Shown here one piece after another: positions 11,650-22,369 of a stretch of 64,000 nucleotides of DNA. The stretch comes from Massospora cicadina (Eukaryota; Entomophthoromycota; Entomophthoromycetes; Entomophthorales; Entomophthoraceae). Every line of letters begins with the position of its first letter. The stretch's first letter is position 1. The stretch lies in assembly GCA_022478985.1 (NCBI GenBank), contig JAKSZP010017337.1, forward strand, positions 57,913 through 121,912, read 5' to 3'. The position numbers and the translations under genes are program-made. Under the pieces are notes generated by a model. It saw only the letters and a program-made list of their open reading frames with translations. It was not told where the DNA came from and ran no database searches.

Positions 11650-12760
11650 CTTGCGCAATAGGGAACTATATAAGCATACTGGAGAATCGACGCTGATCTT
11701 CCCAAAACCCTCTGACAGACCAGCAATTATCTTGGATGCACATAGGGCGGTAGGTCATGGAGGTTTTCAGAAAACGCTGTAGTTTTTGTGACCCCATTAC
11801 TATTGGTAGAGAATGCACTATGATGTGATTGAGATTATTGCTTGTTGTCACCAGTGCCTAGTGGAAGCCATTCCACAATAAGACCACTAACCAACTGTAA
11901 AAGCCTCGTTTTGCTTGGCATAATGTTTCTCTTGATGTGGTGGGGCCTCTGTTGACTGGTGTGAACCACTCTAATTATTAATAGTAGTAATAGATCATTT
12001 GAAGCAATGGGTGGAAGCAAGAGAGATCAATGATTTGGAGGCTGTAACCACCCCCAAGTTTATCATGGAGTGTGTCATACAGCGACATGGTTGTCCACAG
12101 TTTATCCTAACAGACAACAGAATCAATTTCACGTCGCATATCCTGCCCAAGTTGAATAAGCTGTTGGCAATCTGTGGGGTCTTAACTACACCCTAGCACC
12201 TCAAATCTAATGAAATGGTTCAACGGGTCAATGGGACATTGGTAAAATTCTTTACAAGCTGGTAAAGGGTTGACCCTCTGAATGGAGTACCATCATGTCC
12301 ACCGCGTCTTTGCATATAATATCAGTTACCACTTGTCAACAGGTAAGAGTACTTTCCAATTGCTCTATGGTAGACATCCGGCTTTTCCCCACTTTTCTTT
12401 ACTCCTGTGTGGAGGATCTTGGCGGAGTAGACCCACAGCGTTATCTGACCAACTTAATGGACATGCTGATAAGTTTATAAATGGAAGCTTATTCTATCAG
12501 CTTGGCTAAGAAAATTTGTGATCAGGTGGTTGACCAAAGTAGACGCAGCAGACTCCCACAGTTTGATGTAGAAGATCATGTCTTGTTCCACGACCAACAT
12601 GAATTTGGAAGGAAGAACAAGCTCGCTAACATATAGACCGGAAATTAAAACTAATTTAAAAGACTGGTACTATGTCTACACCATTAAGGGGCCTGCGGGT
12701 GGTCAGATTATCAACTGAGTTCACACAAAGTTCCTCCGAGCATACAAGCAATAGGATCAT
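11650..12760 (+). pseudogene. T2 integrase pseudogene
   Basis: The HHCC zinc-binding domain is recognisable (AHRAVGHGGFQKTL, then CCHQC, 11740-11860). The core has VSLDVVGPLLTGVNHSNY (about 11927-11980; first Asp kept), IDHLKQWVEAREINDLEA (11990-12050) and IQRHGCPQFILTDNRINF (about 12078-12130; second Asp kept). Downstream SNEMVQRVNGTLVKF has Gln where the third catalytic residue, Glu, is expected. A C-terminal tail with NKLAN and GGQIIN-like residues matches the T3 tail (37322-37666). Broken by stops and a frameshift near 11990. Confidence 0.85.
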
Positions 12761-12771
12761 ATTGTCCAGTC

Positions 12772-12782
12772 AAGGGGGGTAA
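12772..12782 (+). promoter_or_regulatory. T2 polypurine tract
   Basis: AAGGGGGGTAA lies directly against the 3' LTR start. It primes plus-strand DNA synthesis in Ty3 elements. T3 has AAGGAGGGGTAA at the same place. Confidence 0.8.
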
Positions 12783-13271
12783 TGGTGAGAAATTGATATG
12801 ACTGGATGATAATGCATATATTCAGCAGATTTTAAATTAGAGTTGATGTGAGCCTCAAGATCAAGCGAAATATTATGTTGATGTGAGGCGAATCAAATGA
12901 ATTATTCATAGTTTGGAGAATCAATGGAATTCTGCCAAAACTTCAATGATAGCATGAAACACCTAAAACTGTACATAATATGGAATTACTAAGCAGAAGG
13001 GTCAAAACTGATTAAGAACCAATTATTAGGAGTTGAGCTTGAGAATGAGAAAGGGGCCTTTTAAAAAAAAAAGGAATAAGATGATTTAACAGAAGTAGTA
13101 AGATATTATATGTAAAATAAACAGGGTTCCAATGGGGCAATAGCTCTTTATATTAATACTATATTGTTATATGTTGAGGATTAGAAATCATCATATTGCT
13201 TTTCCGTTGCTCAGTGGGTTTTCCCTGTGCAACAAGCTCGCGGATCCAGCCAATATTGACAAATGTTAACA
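12783..13271 (+). repeat. T2 3' LTR (489 bp)
   Basis: Starts TGGTGAGAAATTGATATGAC after the polypurine tract and ends GTTAACA. It aligns with 7233-7726. The start resembles the T3 LTR (TGTCACGATTCTGATATGAC), tying the two elements together. The third base is G instead of T, a decay of the usual TGT start. Confidence 0.85.
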
Positions 13272-13587
13272 CTTCCAAAGCTGTAGAGCTCATTGACAGC
13301 CTCTTTGGTAGGAGGTAACATAAGCAGCTGGAGTATTAGGGCCCACTACCCTAGGTTTGTCAGTAAGGTTAGCCAACAACATTGATATGGATACAGCATA
13401 GGTGGGATCTAAAAATTTACAGACAGGTTAGGACCTCTTTGACAGACAGGTTTACTAGACCCCAGATCTCCAGCAGGTATCCAGAGGGGATAATGATGTG
13501 AACCCATGGTGTTGACAATAGTCTGGGACTTTGGCAGTATAGTGGTCAGTTTAGGTAAATATATTGGCACGCCTTTATGGCTATTAA
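13272..13587 (-). other. Short stretch between T2 and X', possible T1b remnant
   Basis: On the minus strand a segment reading WVHIIIPSGYLLEIWG resembles the post-protease linker of T3 (GSIYIPSGHQVLVN). That would fit T1b continuing beyond the T2 insertion. The match is short and the rest is uninformative. Confidence 0.3.
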
Positions 13588-14951
13588 TGTAAGTCTGGGG
13601 GAGCGTACCCTTTGTCTAGACTGGGCGGTGTTCCCATTTCCTATGAAAAAGGGTCCTAAAAGGGCAGCGGTACCTTTTATCGCAAAGGACAATCTTGCCC
13701 ATATTGTAGACAAGTGATGGGTAACCTTCCTCCTCTTGAAAATCCCACCACCTATTTCCACAATTGTCTCCGCCAAATTAATACAGCAAATTGAGGAAAT
13801 TTGCGCCAAAATAATTGGAATATTTCATCTCCATAGGCCAAAAAGGATCTTACTAAGTTGATCGTACTGAGCCCTCAGTATTAAGGTCTGGAAGCCTTAA
13901 ACCCTTGGCAATCAAGCTTGATGGGGTCTCACATTCAGTAAATGAGAAACCATTTGTCAAATTCTAAGCAAAGCTCTCCATTGGCATCAGTTCATTGGAG
14001 AATGTTGTTATCAGTTTAAAACCTGCTCCAAAACTTTGGGGACAAAGCTCAAGGGGCATGTACCTTTAAATATGAACATGCCCAATGACAAATCCTTGGT
14101 TAGACTCACCAATGGCATTGGGCCATTGGGAAATAATGTTGCCAATTTGGAACTCCCCTTGAAAACATCGGGGATAAAGCTTGATGGGAATATACCTCCA
14201 TATTTGATTGTTGCTGCCAGCCTGGAACCCTCCCTCAAAAATTAGGATCACTGTTTGTTGCATCTCGCTTGGCTGAACAGATGCCAAAGTGACCAGGTGC
14301 AGGCGGGTTGAGTATCCCAAACCTGTTTCCACCCTCTTGGGACCGCCCCTATGTGGGGTGGCCTTGGGAGGTTCCTGTCACCCATCAGGTGAGACGCCAT
14401 CATGCTAACCATTGGAAATTCGGTGAAACTGCATTTGGACACCCAAGGTCAAACTGACAGCAACTCATCCCGCTGCTGAAAATTTCAAAGTCTGTTCAAA
14501 GTAAATTTGTTTCCCCCCACTTGAAGTTCGCCAGATTAGGCAAATCCTCAAGGGCCCCAATCCTGAGTTTTACTAAGCTATTTCCATAACTCAATAATCT
14601 ATTTAAACAGTCATAAAACACTGAGAAAATTGATAGTTGATTTTCTATTTTTAAATCCAATAACATTACCATTTCCCAAAAAATATCCTATTTTTCAATG
14701 AAGAAATTCAAACCACCCAGCCCAATCCAATTTTCCCAAATTCCCAAACCTGCAGGCCCTGGGTCATGATTTCCTGGCTCTTTGCCAGGTCTATTTTTAC
14801 ACTTATGTCCTATTGGCACTCGGTGGCAAAATTTTTCAAGCTCAAACAAACTATTCAAGTAGCAGTGCCTTTGGCATTTGGGTTTGCCATTTGGATGCTT
14901 CAGCATTCAGACTGGCAGGCTGGTCTTAACTTAACTTGCCATTATCATGAC
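13588..14951 (-). repeat. X', long LTR-like repeat, second copy of X
   Basis: Read on the minus strand, this sequence is homologous over its length to the solo LTR X at 27094-28583. Both share the end ..CTTACA (13588 here) with GGGAACACCGCCC / GGGAAAATCGCCC just inside, a middle block at 14250-14400, and the start region (GGCAAG..GACCAGC.TGCCAGTC near 14940-14890). Short open frames inside are not conserved as protein and were not called. A near-tandem duplication of about 130 bp occurs inside (14028-14077 versus 14157-14207). Target duplication not found. It may be a solo LTR. Confidence 0.7.
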
Positions 14952-15369
14952 TAAATCAACCATCCATTACTTTCAACTATTTCTGCCCTTCTCGTCAAGA
15001 TGAGTGCAGCAGTGGTCATCTTCTATTAAGTAAATAAAGTTGTAAAGGAGATTTTATGACCGCATTACCCCAGTATATTAAAAGTTTACTCAGTCCACCC
15101 TCCAAAATGGGATTTTCATGCTTGAAGCCGCCAATGTGGCCTTGGTTTTAAATCCCAGCTCCAAAACAGTACCTGTATTGATCCTTAAAGCTGACGCTGC
15201 CCCCACACACGTGTTAGTTTATTCTGGCAATCCAGATTATGAATCATCTGCTCCTGCCGCAAACCTTGTTATTTCCCCCAAATTAGTCATAATCTCTTCC
15301 TTATCTACAGACTTTAACCATATCTGCAAATAAACAGAATTCCTCCAACTTTATATTACCAATATAAAT

Positions 15370-15381
15370 TGGTATCAGAGC
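15370..15381 (+). promoter_or_regulatory. T6 primer-binding site, initiator Met tRNA type
   Basis: TGGTATCAGAGC is the classical complement to the 3' end of initiator Met tRNA found in many plant and fungal LTR elements. It differs from the TGGTGCTCAC type used by the other Ty3 elements in this window. Confidence 0.75.
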
Positions 15382-15829
15382 TCAACAGGCGTCCTTTGAA
15401 GCTTTGATTTACACTAAAGCAGTGGTTAACGTTATGAGCTTAGAGTTGGTCAACAAGCTTGATCTTGACCTGGACTTGGGTCCTGTAGTAATGGTTGCGT
15501 CGTAATCCTCCCAGCCATCATACAAAGTATGGCGGCCAATTCCTTTCTCAGTTCAACAGTTTAGTTTTTTCAATCGCTTCTTAATGATGCCTAATCTCAC
15601 TTTCCTAGTAATTTTGGGTGTGAGCTGGTGGCGTTGGCATCATGTAAGTATTCACCTTGAGTCTAATATTCTGTCATTCTCCAATGGTCAGACATAGGGC
15701 TAATTTCCCTTAGTGGATACGCTCATTAAAACTCAAGGTCATGGATTGGTCACTTCACTTGTTTCTCCTAGGGCCTCCTATCAAGTTTTCCAGAAGCATT
15801 GATAAAATATTAAAGTATTTTGATTCTGA

Positions 15830-16290
15830 GAAGGTGGACCATCTTCCCCTCATACAAATTTTGATTTGGGCTTTAGAACAACGGTGTAGGTAATGAACAT
15901 TAACTGCCCACTGTACCCGCACACAGTGGAGGAGGAGGCTGCCCTTAATGCATGGTTGGATGACATGCTTAAGAAGGGTTGGTTGTTTAAAGAGACATCT
16001 CCTGTTGCCTCCCAATCATCTTTGCCAAGAAGGCTGATGGTTCCCTTCGTCCATGTGTGGATTACAGACACCTTAACAAAGTTACAGTTCACAATCCCTA
16101 CACAATCCCTATGGAACAGACAATTGGCAAAGCAAGTGCCAAGTCACGTGTATTCTCAAAACTAGATCTTGTCAATGCCTTCAACCAGATTTGGTTGATG
16201 GAAGTTCAGGAAAGGATGACTGCAATCTAATCAAAATGGGAACATTTCTATCTCGTTGCAATCACTTTTGAAACTTATTCAATTCAAGTC
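15830..16290 (+). pseudogene. T6 reverse transcriptase N-terminal fragment
   Basis: A pre-RT motif near 15840-15870 (PHTNFDLGF) leads into YPHTVEEEAALNAWLDDMLK and KGWLFKETSPVASQS (15914-16020). After a frame change come CVDYRHLNKVTVHNPYTIP (16050-16110) and SRVFSKLDLVNAFNQIWLME (about 16145-16207). The SKLD Asp, first of the catalytic triad, is kept. An in-frame stop follows, then SKWEHF and the break. This is a chromovirus-like RT without its YxDD half. Confidence 0.85.
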
Positions 16291-16334
16291 TGATTCTAGT
16301 TTGATAATCTCACAGAGGAGATTAGTCTGCGCCC

Positions 16335-17486
16335 ATGTCAGGGAGCAGTTGGCCAAGTAAGGTAAGAGGAGCAGGTGGTAGGTCCATGGCCTCAAACGTT
16401 TGAAAACGCCCCAGAGAAACCGGCGGAATAAAAAAAGTTTTTAAAAAACTGGCGGTCACTATTTCCCCAGAAATCCTCACTTGGAAAGCACGATGCAACC
16501 AGTACATCAACACGCCGCACTCCCAACCACTCTTGTCGATGGAATACAGAGTCTGTGTGTTTCTGGACATCCAACAAACAGCTCTATGGGAAAAATTTTG
16601 TGGGGATGTGCACACTTTTTTCCTGACTGAAGTGTACATTGCACCTCACTCCATGTCACGCGGTTGGCTGGACCTAGGTTTCAAAAACAAGGAGGCAGCA
16701 GATGAAGCTGCTGTGGTGCGCGTAGTGATTGACCTCCCCAAAGGGCAATAGGTCATCTAAACCAAAAGCACCAGATGGACAAAATCTAACCAAATTTTCC
16801 TCATGTTTGACTTTTTGCCTACTACAGTAAAACGTTCCATTTTGGAGCAACACCTGAAAGATGGTCTCACTGTTTACAGTGTAATACAATCTTTTGAGAT
16901 GCAACGCTTTATGCTGATGCCCCACCTGTGCACCGGCAAAGCCATCGCAGTTCTGACCCCAACTGAGGAGATTGCAAAGGACCTAACCTAGATCCCGCAC
17001 TCCACATATATCAATATTGAAGGGCATACCACCCACCCTTTCTGGGTAACCGTGGACAGCGCGCCCCCCATCTGCACCCACTGTGACGCGTTTGGCCATA
17101 AGACACATGCATGCCCCACCAAGGAGGGCGTCACATTCCAAGAGCACCCCTCAGCAGCCATGGCCAGCGGAGAGGCGCACTACAAACCAACCGTAAGCAC
17201 CAAAGAGGCTTTCCTATGGGGAGCACAAGGCTGCTACCTACTGGTAAAGCCTATTTCCCCACAAGAGCGGAAGAAGGCCAAGCAGGCCCACAGGGCCGCG
17301 GCCAAGGAAGCGGCCAAAGTCACCACCGCTATCCCACACTCCCAACGCCAGGAGGACATCAAAACCTTCCTGGCAGAAGCAAATCAGGAATCCATCAACC
17401 AATCAGATTGGGAAGCCCATATCAATTGGGCCACACGATCTGAGGATCCAATGGGTGACTCAAATTCTCCTGATCTTTGCAACTAA
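16335..17486 (+). pseudogene. LINE-A ORF1 (CCHC nucleic-acid-binding protein), three stops
   Basis: ATG 16335 starts a 384-codon frame that runs unshifted to TAA 17486. It is broken only by stops near 16397 (TGA), 16749 (TAG) and 16989 (TAG), each one transition away from a sense codon. An N-terminal basic, Ser/Gly-rich segment is followed by an RRM-like middle region (about residues 70-230). A zinc knuckle CTHCDAFGHKTHACP (about 17073-17117) has perfect C-x2-C-x4-H-x4-C spacing. The Ala/Lys-rich C-terminus contains AHRAAAKEAAK. ORF1 proteins coat LINE RNA in the ribonucleoprotein. Confidence 0.85.
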
Positions 17487-17754
17487 GCTCCGGTCAAAAC
17501 TGACTTGGCCTTCAACCTACCTGAAAATTTTTTTTGCCCCGCTCAATGGTGCACCAAACTCATCTGCACCGCAAAAAATTTGTCCGACGTCAGGGAAATA
17601 AAAAGTGAAGGCAAAAGCCAATGCAAATCTTTCTGCAAAAATTAACAAAAATACTGATAGCGTTGCTGTAAACACCCACGCTGCCATGAAGGCCCGTGGG
17701 GATCTAGAAGAGGCTAGTGGGCCTGGGTGCCCACCCCCTCACACCTAAGGTGCA

Positions 17755-20700
17755 ATGGGGGAAACCTTCACTTTAGGGACATTGAATATCACCGGACTCA
17801 AGGCCTTGCCGTCCTGGGCTAGGAAACTGAATTTTTTACAACAAAATTTACCCGTGGATATCCTGGCCATCCAGGAGTCCCACTGTCTGCAAGATTCCGA
17901 GGAGGCTTGGAAAACAATGCTCCTCCCATCCCTATCCTTTTGGTCGAAGCACTGTGGGGTGCTAATTTGGAAAAATGATTTTTTCAAATTTTTATTGTCA
18001 GAAACCTTCCTCAATGGCTGAGTCCTCGTTGTCACTTTTTCATGGGCTGATGTGGTACACACTATTGTCAACATCTATGCCCCAAACGGTGCACAAGAGC
18101 GTCAGGAATTTTTCTTATTGGTCAAATCCCTCCCACTACCCTCAGACCCTTTCATTGTCGGTGACATGAACTGTTGGCTAAACACTCCAACGGACCAGTG
18201 TCCTTCCTCCTCCCACACACCTCAGGGCCATGTTGAACTTCGCGTTCTAAAGGCCACCCTTGGGTTAATGGATGCACTGCCATGGCAAGCCCCGCTGCTC
18301 AAGAATATGATGCGCCCCCACATCCACAACGGCCAAATAAGGTCCATGTCCCGCATTGACCTTATCCTTACGCCAGCAAAATTCCAACCCCACATATCCC
18401 ACTTTAAAACAACAAAAATGGAATTCTCTGACCATCGACTGGTCTTAATAACCTACCACCTACCTGTCACAGCTGCTAAGGCCCCACATTGGTGCAAAAT
18501 CCGCCCCCCCCGAGCTTGCGTTGCCAGGATTTTCTATGTGGGTGGAATCAGCAACTTTGGTAAAAGAGTTTGTTGCACCATTTTGCGTGGACCCCATTTC
18601 CACATGGGCAACTTTCAAAGAAGATACCATCCGCCAATATCGCCACCTCTCCTCCAGATGCTCACAAGCCACATTGGCTGTCATTTTGCGCGCTCTGGAA
18701 GAGTTGGCACACCTGGAGTCCAACATCCCGGCTACAGGATACAGCTCTGCATAGGGCCAGAAGTGGGAAGAGGCAGCTGCCCACCTCAATGCGCTCGAAA
18801 GGCAACACAAACATCGGGTTTGTGTTCAGTACAGGGCCAAAGACATCACAAAAGGCGACAAGTGCACCGCATAATTTTTAAAAAAAAGTTTTGCACCACG
18901 CTAGAGCATGGCCTGCACACAGGTGCAAAGATTGGATGATTCCAGTGCAGATGTTCCAGTTGAAGTGGCAATCAAAACACAAAAGTATTACTCCAAGTTG
19001 TACCAATCTGATCCAATTCAGCCAGCTGAAGTGGCAGAATTTCTCGACTGAGCCCACATCTGCACCATTTCCCAATACCCAGAAATAATGAATATGATTA
19101 CTCTGAACAAATTATGGACAGCCATTTGCGGTGCACCAAACCAAAAATGCCCAGGCCCGGATGGCATTCCATATGAATTCTACAAAAAGTACTTCAAATA
19201 TATATCCCCACTACTGTTGGCCTCACTTAACCAGAGCCTTTTGGAAACGCACCTCCTGCCAGGAGGACAAGAGGCCTTCACCATCACACTCTTTAAGAAA
19301 GGGGACAAGCTAGACTTAGCCAACTGACGCCCCATCTCTTTAACTAACACAGATACAAAAATTTTAACAAAAATCATGGCTAACCGTTTAGGGATTGTAG
19401 CATCTGCCACCATCTCCCCAGAACAATTCAGTTTCATACTCAGAAGGTCAATTTGGGACAGCGTGCACTCTGTGGCCAATGTGTGCCAGTCCACAGCCTC
19501 TGGGGCACTTGCATTCTTGGATTAACAGAAGACCTATGATAGAGTAAACTGGGAATACCTCAGGGCCTGCCTCCATCAATTCCGCTTACCCCCTCGCTTC
19601 ATCAACTGGGTGATGCTGCTCACGGAATTTGCAACAATGGCAGTACGTGGCCCTGGCTTCCTAACGAAAGTAGTCCGCCCTCAAAGGGGCTTGCGACAAG
19701 GGGACCCCCTTAGCCCACTCTTATACAACTTAAACCTTGACCCACTACTTTAAACCGCGAATGCCCAACTCACTGGGGTCCATGTTCCAGGCCAAGCCCA
19801 GTCAAGATGATGGCGTTCGCAGATGACTGTGTGGTTGGGGTGTCTAATAATAAAGATGCATGCGCACTTGAAGCTCTCATCCAGGAGTATTCCCAGGTAA
19901 GTAACGCTGCACTGAACGCCTCCAAAACCAAAATCATCCTCCTTGGTCAGTATCAAAACTGCTGGGCCCCTGCAATCAGTGCCCAGCCTGGCCCATCTGC
20001 TCACAAACGCGCTCGCCCTCCCAGCTCGCCCCACACCGCCCCACTGGTGCTCCCCTTTGTGCCACGCCCTACCATAGGGCCATTCCACCATCTGGGCGTG
20101 TGGGTGGAGGCAGGCGGATACGCATCAGCAGTAATGAAGAGTTGTATTCTAGACAACGTGACGAAGCGCATCGCCTCCCTCAGAGCCCACCCTACTTCCC
20201 TTACTGGCAGGGTCGTTTTGGCCAACTCTATGCTCCTCTCCAAAGTCTGGTTTGGAGCCCACGCCATCCCCTTCTCCCCAAGCTTCTTCAAATCCTTGCA
20301 TGCCCTGCTGCAAGGATGGCTATGGTCAGGCCGCCCTCCACCAGTACGGTTAGAAGTCATGTTTGGCCCTCATCAGCATGGTGGCATGGGCCTGCTTGAC
20401 TTCAGAGCCCATGCGGCCAAGATCTTGGGTACCTGGATTGTGGCCGTCACCGCCCCTACACTCCCCTCCCAACACTGGTCCCACGCGGCCCGCTCCAACT
20501 TCTCCCGCGCCTTGGGCCTCAACAATCCATCAAAATCCCACTCCCTGATGAAATACCTGGCTTCACACCCATCGGCCACAGGTCCTCACGGTACTAAAAC
20601 CCACTACAAACGAATCCTACTCTCCGTGTGGAGCGCTGAGTGGAGAATTTATATTAGCAGACATACAACCCATAGAGGCCGCCCCTCTCCTCAGTTCACA

Positions 20701-21575
20701 CAAGAGGTACAGGGACTACCCATCCATGATGGCCTGATCCCCATACGGCCCCATGTCCTATCCAGGGTGGACTACCTGGACATGATGGACATCCCTTACT
20801 CCACTGAGACCCAAAAAACCATCTGGAAATACGCTCACCATCCTCTGCTGCAGCCTCAAATCCGCTCCCATGTGTGGCGCTGCCTGAGGCGGGTGTACCA
20901 TACAGCTGAGCGCTCTAACGCTTTACACTCATCCTGCATCGTGTGTGGCCAGTAGGGAACGCTGTTCCACCGCCTGGAGAAGTGTCCTACCTCTAAAGTG
21001 ATATGGCGCGAAGTTCAACGTTTACTGGGCTAGAATCAAACACATCCCTTTTTTTTAGTACTAGATGGTCCCAAAACACATCTCTTTAGTCTGTCAAGAG
21101 ATATGTTTGCTTTATCAATGGCCTCCCCCCTTCCACCCTCCCTCCATGCTCTATTGGTTGCAATCGCCATGTGGACCATCTACACGATTGTCTTGGATGC
21201 CATCGCAGGCTCCATCCTCACCCTCCCAGAAGCTGTCCACAGATTCCGGTCTCATTTGGTGGACCACTTTCAAGAATAAATGTTTGGATACCACCCACCG
21301 CGCTGCTGGCAGCTGGTATCCTCCTGGTTCCCAGTTTGGTTCATCAAATCAGACCCCTTCCTCCACACATGTTCAATTGTGGCTACACCCCTTCACGCGT
21401 TCCCTCCCCTTCCCCATAAGTGGCGTTCCCGCTGGCAACAAGAGATAGAATCGCTTCTCTGGGGTGCCTTCCCTGTTACTAAGTGTTGTCTCAGTCGAGT
21501 CAATTTTGGAAGTGTCCATCCCATGGTCGGCTTTCCCCACAATAAATTTAAAAATTTAAAAATATGTTAAGAGTG
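17755..21575 (+). pseudogene. LINE-A ORF2 endonuclease / reverse transcriptase, nearly open
   Basis: ATG 17755. The apurinic-type endonuclease shows LNITGL, AIQESH, IYAPN, GDMNCW, RIDLIL and EFSDHRLV (17780-18450), all catalytic signatures. A one-base slip at a run of eight C (18504-18511) moves the frame. RT follows: CPGPDGIPYEFY (19149-19184), RPISLTNTDTKI (19328-19364), FLD-stop-QKTYDRVNW (19516-19550), RGLRQGDPLSPLLYN (19687-19730) and, after a one-base loss near 19797, MMAFADDCVVGVSN (19807-19848) with intact FADD. A C-terminal Cys/His motif (CIVCG..H..EKC) lies near 20937-20990. Stops at 18019, 18753, 19325, 19524, 20953 and 21279 mostly look like single transitions. Function is target-primed reverse transcription. 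Confidence 0.9.
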
Positions 21576-22225
21576 TGAGTAATTTTTTTCTATGCGTTTG
21601 GTGAAGTGACTCTCGCATCTCTGAAACTTAATTTGACTTCATTATTAAAACTTCATATTACCATTGTTTCAACTGTAAATTGATCAGGAAAACCCTTATA
21701 CCCACAAAATTGCTGTGTTACATGTGAGGGAAAGAGAAAGAAGCTTGGGAAGTCTTTAAATTCGTTGTTCACATTTTTTTGGGAAATCTAAGAGCTTAAA
21801 TTTATGAACTAGCTGCTATTGAACTTCTGAGGACATACTAATAGTTAAATTGTAATATGTCAATGAAGATCCACTTTCTACATTCTCATTAACTTTTTTC
21901 AAAGCAATTGTGTCACTTTGAGTGATGAACACAGAGATTGCTTCCATCATTACATTTCAGCAAATAAAAAAGTTATCAGGGCAAGTGGAGCTCATCTATG
22001 CTTGCAAATATTGTTGAATATCATGAGAGATTCCCTAGAACTAAATTAAAAAGAAAGACAGAAATGCTACAGTAATAGTTAAATAGATAAGAGTCTGAAG
22101 GAAAGAGTTCTGTACATACATATATATAAATATAATTATCTCTGAGAGAAGAGCTAAATTTTTTAGATTTTATTCTTGCTTATTAACCCCAATTTGTTTG
22201 AGATTAAATGTGTTTACAAATAGGT
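21576..22225. other. AT-rich non-coding interval
   Basis: No open frame of note and no element signature recognised. It ends with the left copy of the 16-bp repeat that flanks LINE-C. Confidence 0.5.
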
Positions 22226-22241
22226 GAAGACTTTCTTTTCT
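22226..22241. repeat. Left 16-bp target-site duplication of LINE-C
   Basis: GAAGACTTTCTTTTCT, identical to 24214-24229. The flanking bases differ (GGT/ATATTT on the left, GAGA/GTATAAC on the right), so the repeat length is exactly 16, within the usual LINE range. Confidence 0.8.
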
Positions 22242-22369
22242 ATATTTAACTGAGGTAAGCTGACCAGGGGATGGACATTACCAAACTAAAACTAAAATCA
22301 TAATAAAAACATAATGATTCAAACAAAACGCCCAAAATGGACGGATTGATTGAATCATACCTAACAAAA

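Larger units (their letters stand above)
7233..13271 (+). mobile_element. Ty3/gypsy LTR retrotransposon T2, complete but decayed
   Basis: Two directly repeated LTRs (7233-7726 and 12783-13271) flank a plus-strand internal region with primer site, gag, protease, RT, RNase H, integrase and polypurine tract in Ty3 order. Total length is 6039 bp. T2 belongs to the same family as T3: LTR starts and ends, primer site, polypurine tract, Gag start and protease all correspond. No clear 5-bp target duplication is visible (actct on the left, cttcc on the right). It interrupts the minus-strand relic T1b. Confidence 0.9.
14952..16290 (+). mobile_element. Ty3/gypsy relic T6, gag-deleted
   Basis: A primer-binding site for initiator Met tRNA at 15370 is followed only about 460 bases later by the pre-RT and RT region. 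Ty3 elements normally have 1.5-2 kb of gag and protease there, so most of that is deleted. The sequence left of the primer site (14952-15369) is presumably the remaining LTR; it contains AATAAA-type signals near 15030 and 15330 but has no partner copy for comparison. RT is cut off near 16290 where LINE-A begins. Confidence 0.65.
16300..21575 (+). mobile_element. LINE-A, full-length Tad-like non-LTR retrotransposon
   Basis: Two ORFs in canonical order: ORF1 (16335-17486) with a CCHC finger, and ORF2 (17755-about 21570) with endonuclease, reverse transcriptase and a C-terminal Cys/His motif. The 3' end is A-rich (AATAAATTTAAAAATTTAAAAA near 21540). It inserted into T6. GC content is visibly higher than in the surrounding sequence. 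Damage is light: single-base stops and two frameshifts. A target duplication was not found. A truncated relative, LINE-A2, lies at 58400-61150. Confidence 0.9.

Noticed and set aside
7228..13276. A 5-bp target duplication for T2.
   Set aside because: Flanks actct and cttcc do not match; later change or recombination is possible but not shown.
14028..14207. Leucine-rich-repeat-like protein from two copies of GIKLDGNIP / GTKLKGHVP.
   Set aside because: Only two copies, within the X' LTR, and not preserved as a frame in X; interpreted as an internal LTR duplication.
13583..14956. Target-site duplication around X'.
   Set aside because: Flanks read attaa and taaat-like sequences that do not match; the left start of X' has drifted, so boundaries are uncertain.
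21576..22225. Possible host gene between LINE-A and LINE-C.
   Set aside because: No frame of useful length, no splice-like pattern with coding signal, and high AT content.
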